From: Streptomyces rishiriensis
GTDB taxonomy: Bacteria > Actinomycetota > Actinomycetes > Streptomycetales > Streptomycetaceae
DNA length: 64,000 bases
Direction of reading: 5' to 3'
NCBI RefSeq assembly: GCF_003112535.1
Contig: NZ_BEWA01000012.1
Coordinates: forward strand, 744,001 to 808,000
Below the pieces are notes generated by a model. It did no database searches and was not told the origin of the DNA. It saw only the letters and a program-made list of their open reading frames with translations. Position numbers and translations under genes: made by a program. Positions within the stretch are counted from its first letter, which is position 1. The number at the start of each line of letters is the position of its first letter. Positions 58,315 through 64,000 of this stretch are shown here, one piece after another.

Positions 58315-59386
58315 GACCTCAGTGGAAGGCACGGGCACGGTCGAGGCGCTCTCGCTCGTCCCCAAGGCCGAGGCCAGGCAGTCCATGAAGGACTTCAAGT
58401 CCGATCAGGAAGTGCGCTGGTGCCCCGGCTGCGGTGACTACGCGATCCTGGCGGCCGTGCAGGGCTTCATGCCGGAACTGGGGCTGGCCAGGGAGAACAT
58501 CGTCTTCGTCTCCGGCATCGGCTGTTCCTCGCGCTTCCCCTACTACATGAACACCTACGGGATGCACTCCATCCACGGGCGCGCTCCGGCGATCGCGACG
58601 GGGCTGGCGGCCAGCCGCCGTGACCTGAGCGTGTGGGTGGTGACCGGGGACGGCGACGCGCTGTCCATCGGCGGCAACCATCTGATCCATGCTCTGCGGC
58701 GCAACGTCAATCTGAAGATCCTACTGTTCAACAATCGCATCTACGGGCTCACCAAGGGCCAGTACTCGCCCACCTCCGAGGTCGGCAAGATCACCAAGTC
58801 GACGCCGATGGGTTCCCTGGACGCCCCGTTCAACCCGGTGTCGCTGGCGCTGGGCGCCGAGGCGTCGTTCGTGGCGCGAACCGTCGACTCGGACCGCAAG
58901 CACCTCACGGAGGTGCTGCGCCAGGCGGCCGCCCACCCGGGCACCGCGTTGGTGGAGATCTACCAGAACTGCAACATCTTCAACGACGGCGCGTTCGACG
59001 TGCTCAAGGACCGGCAGTCGGCCGAGGACGCCGTGATCCGCCTGGAGCACGGCCGGCCGATCCGGTTCGGCGCGGACGGGGCGCGGGGGGTCGTGCGCGA
59101 CCGGCAGACCGGCGATCTGAGGATCGTCACGGTGACCCCGCAGAACGAGGCGGAGGTGCTGGTGCACGACGCGCACGCCGCGTCGCCCACCACCGCGTTC
59201 GCGCTCTCCCGCCTCGCCGATCCGGACACCCTGCATCACACGCCGATCGGTGTGCTGCGCTCGGTCGAGCGGCCGGTCTACGACACGCAGCTGGCGGACC
59301 AGCTGGACTCCGCGATCGAACAGCACGGGAAGGGCGACCTGGCCGCGCTGCTGGCGGGCGGGGACACCTGGACCGTCGTCGGCTGA
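58307..59386 (+). CDS. korB: 2-oxoacid:ferredoxin oxidoreductase beta subunit
   Basis: 359 residues. Cluster cysteines: RWCPGCGDYAIL, SGIGCSSRFPYYMNTYGM and EIYQNCNIFNDGAF, which hold a [4Fe-4S] cluster. Thiamine diphosphate site: TGDGDALSIGGNHLIHALRR with NNRIYGLTKGQYSPTS. The start overlaps korA, so the two are coupled. A 12-bp hairpin follows directly. Confidence 0.94.
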   Translation: MAETSVEGTGTVEALSLVPKAEARQSMKDFKSDQEVRWCPGCGDYAILAAVQGFMPELGLARENIVFVSGIGCSSRFPYYMNTYGMHSIHGRAPAIATGLAASRRDLSVWVVTGDGDALSIGGNHLIHALRRNVNLKILLFNNRIYGLTKGQYSPTSEVGKITKSTPMGSLDAPFNPVSLALGAEASFVARTVDSDRKHLTEVLRQAAAHPGTALVEIYQNCNIFNDGAFDVLKDRQSAEDAVIRLEHGRPIRFGADGARGVVRDRQTGDLRIVTVTPQNEAEVLVHDAHAASPTTAFALSRLADPDTLHHTPIGVLRSVERPVYDTQLADQLDSAIEQHGKGDLAALLAGGDTWTVVG

Positions 59387-59399
59387 GGCGCGCGGCGGT

Positions 59400-59816
59400 T
59401 CACGAGGCCCGGGAGCGCAGTTCCCGGGCCTCGTCGTATGCCTGACGGGCCTTCTCGACGTCCGGCATCCGGGTGTGCGTCCATCCGGCCAGCGCGCGCA
59501 CCTGTTCGGCGGCCTCGCGGCCCAGCTCGGTCAGGGAGTAGTCGACGCGGGGCGGGATGACGGGCTTGGCGTCGCGGTGCACCAGGCCGTCGCGTTCGAG
59601 GTTCTGGAGCGTCTGGGTGAGCATCTTCTCGCTGACGGGCCGGCCGACCCGGCCGACCGCCCGGCGCAGTTCGCTGAACCGGTGCGTGCGGTCGAGCAGC
59701 TCGATGAGGACGAGGACGCCCCAGCGGCTGGTGAGGTGTTCGAGGACGAGCCGGTAGGGGCACATGCCCTCGGCCTCGACGGGACCCACCTGACTGACCT
59801 GCTTGCTTACCGTCAT
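59400..59816 (-). CDS. HxlR family transcriptional regulator
   Basis: 138 residues. Winged helix of the HxlR type: CPYRLVLEHLTSRWGVLVLI, LLDRTHRFSELRRAVGRVGR, VSEKMLTQTLQNLERDGLVH and PRVDYSLTELGREAAEQV. Cys19 lies at the position used for redox sensing in some members (for example YodB, HypR). The divergent gene encodes a quinone reductase-like protein, which fits that family habit. A palindrome is found in the gap. Confidence 0.93.
   Translation of the reverse strand: MTVSKQVSQVGPVEAEGMCPYRLVLEHLTSRWGVLVLIELLDRTHRFSELRRAVGRVGRPVSEKMLTQTLQNLERDGLVHRDAKPVIPPRVDYSLTELGREAAEQVRALAGWTHTRMPDVEKARQAYDEARELRSRAS
59403..59433 (+). terminator. korB terminator, inside the 3' end of the HxlR gene
   Basis: CGAGGCCCGGGA pairs perfectly with TCCCGGGCCTCG (12 bp, 7-nt loop), starting 17 bp after the korB stop. 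It overlaps the last codons of the convergent HxlR gene. Confidence 0.75.
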
Positions 59817-59819
59817 ACC

Positions 59820-59844
59820 AGTACCTTACTTCAAAGTGGGTACT
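59820..59844. promoter_or_regulatory. candidate HxlR operator
   Basis: AGTACC-N13-GGTACT, with inner sequence TTACTTCAAAGTG. It lies immediately upstream of the HxlR ATG (59816) and about 70 bp before the divergent ATG (59914). Confidence 0.6.
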
Positions 59845-59913
59845 TTCGCATAGTTAGTGCTGCTCCTAAGGTCGGTGACAGACCCGCCGACCCCCACTAG
59901 GAGATCCTGAGCC

Positions 59914-60768
<855 letters not shown>

Positions 60769-60899
60769 CGCCCCCAGCTCGACAGCATGCCCGCCGGGCG
60801 CCCCTGGCTGTCATGACCGTATGGCGATACGGGCATGACAGACGGGGGCGCCCGGCGTTACCTTCTTCCTCGCATGCGTGACGTGAGAAGGAGGTGCCC

Positions 60900-61910
60900 G
60901 TGGCCGGGACGTCGAGGAGTGAGGGCCGGACAGGCCTGCTGAACGGCTTCGCGGCTTACGGGATGTGGGGCCTGGTGCCCCTCTTCTGGCCGCTGCTCAA
61001 ACCGGCCGGGGCGATGGAGATACTCGCCCACCGCATGGTGTGGTCCCTCGCCTTCGTCGCGGCCGCGCTGCTCTTCGTGCGGCGCTGGGCCTGGGCCGGC
61101 GAGCTGCTGCGCCAGCCGCGCCGGCTGGCGCTCGTGGTGGTCGCCGCGGCCGTCATCACCGTCAACTGGGGCGTCTACATCTGGGCCGTGAACAGCGGAC
61201 ACGTGGTCGAGGCCTCGCTCGGGTACTTCATCAACCCGCTGGTCACGATAGCCATGGGGGTGCTGCTCCTGAAGGAGCGGCTGCGGCCCGTGCAGTGGAC
61301 GGCGGTCGGCATCGGCCTGACGGCGGTGCTGGTCCTGACCGTGGGCTTCGGCCGTCCTCCGTGGATCTCCCTCTGCCTGGCGTTCTCCTTCGCCACCTAC
61401 GGACTGGTGAAGAAGAAGGTCAACCTCGGCGGCGTCGAGTCGCTGGCCGCCGAGACCGCCGTCCAGTTCCTGCCCGCGCTCGGCTACCTGCTGTGGCTGT
61501 CCGCCCACGGAGACGCCACGTTCACCGCCGAGGGCCCCGGACACGCGGCCCTGCTCGCCTCCACGGGCATCGTCACCGCACTCCCCCTCGTCTGCTTCGG
61601 CGCGGCGGCGATCCGCGTTCCGCTGTCCACGCTGGGCCTGCTGCAGTACCTGGCGCCGGTCTTCCAGTTCCTGCTCGGCGTCCTGTACTTCGGCGAGGCC
61701 ATGCCGCCCGAGCGGTGGGCCGGGTTCGCCCTGGTGTGGCTGGCGCTGGTGCTGCTCACCGGTGACGCGCTGCGCACCTCCCGCCGGACGTCCCGGACCC
61801 TGGCCGCCGAGCTCGCCCGGATCCGCGCCGAGGAGGTGGCCTCCGCCGCGTCCGGCGCGCCCCGGATCCCGGCGGCCGGACACATGACGTCGCAGCGGCC
61901 GGACGCATGA
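60900..61910 (+). CDS. rarD: RarD/EamA family transporter
   Basis: 336 residues from the GTG at 60900, chosen because GAAGGAGG ends six bases upstream. Ten membrane helices in two EamA repeats. RarD signature: LLNGFAAYGMWGLVPLFWPL at the start, AHRMVWSLAFVAAALL, NWGVYIWAVNSGHVVEASLG, YFINPLVTIAMGVLLLKERL. The family may export drugs or metabolites; chloramphenicol sensitivity gave the name. The final codons and stop lie inside a 23-bp tandem repeat. Confidence 0.9.
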   Translation: MAGTSRSEGRTGLLNGFAAYGMWGLVPLFWPLLKPAGAMEILAHRMVWSLAFVAAALLFVRRWAWAGELLRQPRRLALVVVAAAVITVNWGVYIWAVNSGHVVEASLGYFINPLVTIAMGVLLLKERLRPVQWTAVGIGLTAVLVLTVGFGRPPWISLCLAFSFATYGLVKKKVNLGGVESLAAETAVQFLPALGYLLWLSAHGDATFTAEGPGHAALLASTGIVTALPLVCFGAAAIRVPLSTLGLLQYLAPVFQFLLGVLYFGEAMPPERWAGFALVWLALVLLTGDALRTSRRTSRTLAAELARIRAEEVASAASGAPRIPAAGHMTSQRPDA

Positions 61911-61961
61911 TGTCGCAGCGGCCGCACGGATCACGTCGTGGCGGCCGGTCGGATCACGGTG
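61872..61961. repeat. 23-bp tandem repeat x about 4, across the rarD stop
   Basis: Units begin at 61872, 61895, 61918 and 61941, each starting GCGGCCGG or GCGGCCGC and containing ATGACGTCG or ATCACGTCG. Units 1 and 2 differ at two or three bases. The rarD stop (61908-61910) falls in unit 2. Confidence 0.85.
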
Positions 61962-62003
61962 TACGGGAGGCAGGCGCGACGCGGGGCTGCTACTAGTGGC
62001 TGC

Positions 62004-62489
62004 ATGACCGACTCAACCGCGGGATCCGGGCTCGCGCCCGCGCCCGTGCACTGGAAGCTCGTCGTCGACGCCGCCGACCCGCACGCAGAGGCCGATTTCT
62101 GGGCGTCCGCCCTGCACTACGAGGTCGAGGACAACAGCGCGCTGATCGAGCGGCTGCTGGAGCTCGGCGCGCTGCCCGGCGCGGCGACGCTGGAGTTCCA
62201 CGGCCGTCCCGCCTTCCGGGACCTGATCGCCGTACGCCACCCCGACGACCCCTACGACCCCGACAGCGGGACCGGTCAGGGGCGGCGGCTGCTGTTCCAG
62301 CGGGTGCCGGAGGCCAAGACGGTGAAGAACCGGCTGCACATCGATCTGCATCCCGGCGCGGGACGGCGGGCCGACGAGGTCGAGCGGCTGCGGGGGCTGG
62401 GCGCGAGCGTGCTGCACGAGGTGACGGAGCCGTCCGGAGCGTGGACGGTGATGGCGGACCCTGAGGGAAACGAGTTCTGCGTGCACTAG
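62004..62489 (+). CDS. VOC (glyoxalase-like) superfamily protein
   Basis: 161 residues from the ATG at 62004; no strong ribosome-binding site. Two beta-alpha-beta-beta-beta halves: VHWKLVVDAADPHAEADFWA and NRLHIDLHPGAGRRADEVER, with LGASVLHEVTEPSGAWTVMA and DPEGNEFCVH at the end. The usual metal ligands at strand starts are only partly matched (His17, His near 112, Glu near 157). Substrate unknown; this large group in Streptomyces is mostly uncharacterised. Confidence 0.85.
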   Translation: MTDSTAGSGLAPAPVHWKLVVDAADPHAEADFWASALHYEVEDNSALIERLLELGALPGAATLEFHGRPAFRDLIAVRHPDDPYDPDSGTGQGRRLLFQRVPEAKTVKNRLHIDLHPGAGRRADEVERLRGLGASVLHEVTEPSGAWTVMADPEGNEFCVH

Positions 62490-62510
62490 ACGGGCGGCTC
62501 CTCCCGTCCG

Positions 62511-62654
62511 GTGGGTGGACCCTCGGGTCATCGCGTGGGTGGACCCGCGGGTCATCGCGTGGGTGGACCCGCGGGTCGTCCCGTGGGTGGACCCTCCGGT
62601 CGCCGCGCGGGTGGACCCGCGGGTCGTCCCATGGGTGGATCCCGTGTCCGGTTG
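62511..62654. repeat. 24-bp tandem repeat x about 5.7
   Basis: Units start at 62511, 62535, 62559, 62583, 62607 and 62631 (partial). Consensus GTGGGTGGACCCGCGGGTCR then TCGC or CCGC. Each full unit holds the palindrome GACCCGCGGGTC or a variant, so the array would make serial hairpins as RNA. It lies just after the VOC gene; no gene is visible from 62490 to 62758. Confidence 0.93.
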
Positions 62655-62758
62655 ACGCTCTTGACGTGACATCAGGGGCGAGTTCACCATCCTGGAACCC
62701 CACTCACTGTGGAATCACTGTGACCCGGTGATTCCCGAGAAAATTCGGAGCCCCCCAC

Positions 62759-63712
62759 ATGAAGCTCCCCTTTTCCCGGCGTACGGCTGTCGTCGGCAGC
62801 GCCTCGATTGTCATGCTCCTGACTGGTGGATCCATAGCAGGAGCGGCGCCCGCGCCCGAGTCCGCCGCGCTCGCCGCCGCTCCCGACATCCCCGTGGCCA
62901 ACGTCAAGGCGCATCTGGCCCAGCTGCAGTCCATCGCCACCGCCCACGGCGGCAACCGCGCCCACGGCCGCACCGGTTACCGGGCCTCCCTCGACTACGT
63001 GAAGGCCAAGCTGGACGCCGCCGGCTTCACCACCGCCGTCCAGCAGTTCACATCGTCCGGCCGCACCGGCTACAACCTGGTCGCCGACTGGCCCGGCGGC
63101 GACGCCGACCACGTCGTCATGGCCGGCTCCCACCTCGACAGCGTCACGGCCGGGGCGGGCATCAACGACAACGGCTCCGGTTCGGCGGCCGTGCTGGAGA
63201 CGGCCCTCGCCGTGTCCCGGGCCGGCTATCACCCGGCCAAGCACCTGCGGTTCGCCTGGTGGGGAGCGGAGGAGCTGGGCATGGTCGGATCGCGCTACTA
63301 CGTCAACAACCTCTCCTCCGCGAACCGCGCCCGCATCAGCGGCTACCTCAACTTCGACATGATCGGCTCGCCGAACCCCGGCTACTTCGTCTACGACGAC
63401 GACCCGACCATCGAGAAGACCTTCAAGGACTACTTCGCCGGCCTCGGCGTGTCGACGGAGATCGAGACCGAGGGCGACGGCCGTTCCGACCACGCCCCCT
63501 TCAAGAACGCGGGCGTCCCGGTGGGCGGTCTGTTCAGCGGCGCCGACTACGTCAAGACGGCGGCGCAGGCGGCCAAGTGGGGCGGCACGGCCGGCCAGGC
63601 CTTCGACCGCTGCTACCACTCCTCCTGCGACACCTCCGCGAACATCGACGACACCGCCCTGAACCGCAACGCGGACGCCGTCGCCTACGCCCTCTGGACG
63701 CTGTCCTCCTGA
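62759..63712 (+). CDS. secreted M28 family zinc aminopeptidase
   Basis: 317 residues with a signal peptide (MKLPFSRRTAVVGSASIVML, cleavage likely after AGAAPA). Similar to the Streptomyces griseus aminopeptidase. Zinc ligands and catalytic residues in order: GSHLDSVTAG (His), INDNGSGSAA (bridging Asp), WWGAEELGMVGSRYY (general base Glu and ligand Glu), LNFDMIGSPNPGYF (Asp) and GRSDHAPFKNAGVP (His). A likely disulfide is RCYHSSCDT. It would release N-terminal residues from peptides outside the cell. No C-terminal accessory domain. Confidence 0.94.
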   Translation: MKLPFSRRTAVVGSASIVMLLTGGSIAGAAPAPESAALAAAPDIPVANVKAHLAQLQSIATAHGGNRAHGRTGYRASLDYVKAKLDAAGFTTAVQQFTSSGRTGYNLVADWPGGDADHVVMAGSHLDSVTAGAGINDNGSGSAAVLETALAVSRAGYHPAKHLRFAWWGAEELGMVGSRYYVNNLSSANRARISGYLNFDMIGSPNPGYFVYDDDPTIEKTFKDYFAGLGVSTEIETEGDGRSDHAPFKNAGVPVGGLFSGADYVKTAAQAAKWGGTAGQAFDRCYHSSCDTSANIDDTALNRNADAVAYALWTLSS

Positions 63713-63731
63713 CCCCTGGGCATGCCGGCCG

Positions 63732-64000
63732 CTACGCGCCTGCCTTGCGGGCGCGTTCGGCCAGCCGGAGCATGCGCGCGCGGGCCGACTCCAGTTCCTC
63801 GACGTCGTCGGCGGCGGGGCCCTCCTCGGCGATGAGCTCCGTCCACAGGCCGAGGAGTTCGGTCCCCAGGTTCAGCCCCTGCAGGGGGTCCCGGACGGCA
63901 CGCCAGGCGGTCGCCGCGCTCTGGACGTTGCCGTACGCGGCTTCCGCGTCCCCGGTACGGCGGCGGATCTGTGCCAGGTCGAGGGAGACGTGGAAGGCGC
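63732..64000 (-). CDS. C-terminal part of an unidentified helical, TPR-like protein
   Basis: Open on the minus strand to a TAG at 63734-63732, about 88 codons visible; the start lies outside the window. The sequence AFHVSLDLAQIRRRTGDAEA, AYGNVQSAATAWRAVRDPLQ, GLNLGTELLGLWTELIAEEG and a last charged helix (ELESARARMLRLAERARKAG) is all-helical, similar in style to tetratricopeptide-type regulators. I do not recognise the protein. Confidence 0.7.
   Translation of the reverse strand, partial: AFHVSLDLAQIRRRTGDAEAAYGNVQSAATAWRAVRDPLQGLNLGTELLGLWTELIAEEGPAADDVEELESARARMLRLAERARKAGA

Noticed and set aside
62511..62654. CRISPR array
   Set aside because: The units are contiguous 24-bp repeats with no unique spacers and no cas genes nearby.
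61993..62703. Minus-strand frames with eight-residue repeats (GSTHAMTR type)
   Set aside because: These are translations of the 24-bp DNA repeat and of the antisense of the VOC gene.

Overview
The window is high-GC actinobacterial DNA that reads as the core chromosome of a Streptomyces species. The evidence is frequent GTG starts, one TTG start, G/C-rich third codon positions, and a familiar gene order: S10 ribosomal operon start, str operon (rpsL-rpsG-fusA-tuf), rpoB-rpoC, rplJ-rplL, rplK-rplA, nusG-secE-tRNA-Trp. The species assignment is inference from gene order and protein sequence; no database was searched.

Layout. 1-1969 (minus): rplW (cut by the window edge), rplD, rplC, rpsJ, with a long leader and promoter upstream. 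2535-3504: a wrecked acyltransferase gene with an amber stop and an internally inverted segment. 3674-4141: a small cysteine-containing protein. 4241-8610 (minus): tuf, fusA, rpsG, rpsL. 8867-11424: a divergent pair of membrane glycosyltransferases. 11641-20749 (minus): rpoC, rpoB, rplL, rplJ. 21035-22983: two related lipoproteins. 23128-25948 (minus): rplA, rplK, nusG, secE, tRNA-Trp. 26209-32347: aminotransferase, adenosine deaminase family enzyme, TetR regulator with divergent NAD(P)-binding protein, murB, and a coupled MaoC-type hydratase pair. 32477-32921: rpmG, tRNA-Met, tRNA-Thr. 33200-39775: a mixed stretch (amidohydrolase-like protein lacking catalytic residues, small proteins, tRNA-Tyr, YajQ, GlsB/YeaQ, APC permease, frameshifted SMI1/KNR4 gene) with several simple repeats. 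40082-41337: yccF and htpX. 41543-52073 (minus): a ten-gene complex I operon. 52320-59386 (plus): two paralogous histidine kinases, a response regulator, and korA-korB (2-oxoacid:ferredoxin oxidoreductase). 59400-64000: HxlR regulator with a divergent NAD(P)-binding protein, rarD-like transporter, VOC protein, M28 aminopeptidase, and the end of an unidentified gene.

The most interesting part is 41.5-59.4 kb. The complex I operon holds nuoA, B, C, H, I, J, K, L, M, N and no nuoD, E, F or G, so it has no NADH-oxidising module. Its NuoC carries a disordered tail of more than 300 residues. Divergent from it and close by lie two sensor kinases, a regulator and a ferredoxin-reducing 2-oxoacid oxidoreductase. 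A reasonable hypothesis is a ferredoxin-fed, proton-pumping quinone reductase under its own two-component control, borrowing NuoD from a full operon elsewhere in the genome.

Other points: an identical 25-bp element in the leaders of rpsJ and rpsL; two DnaA-box matches 18 bp apart; and several minisatellites (24, 23, 20-24, 7 and 6 bp units). No rRNA, CRISPR array, insertion sequence or prophage gene was recognised.
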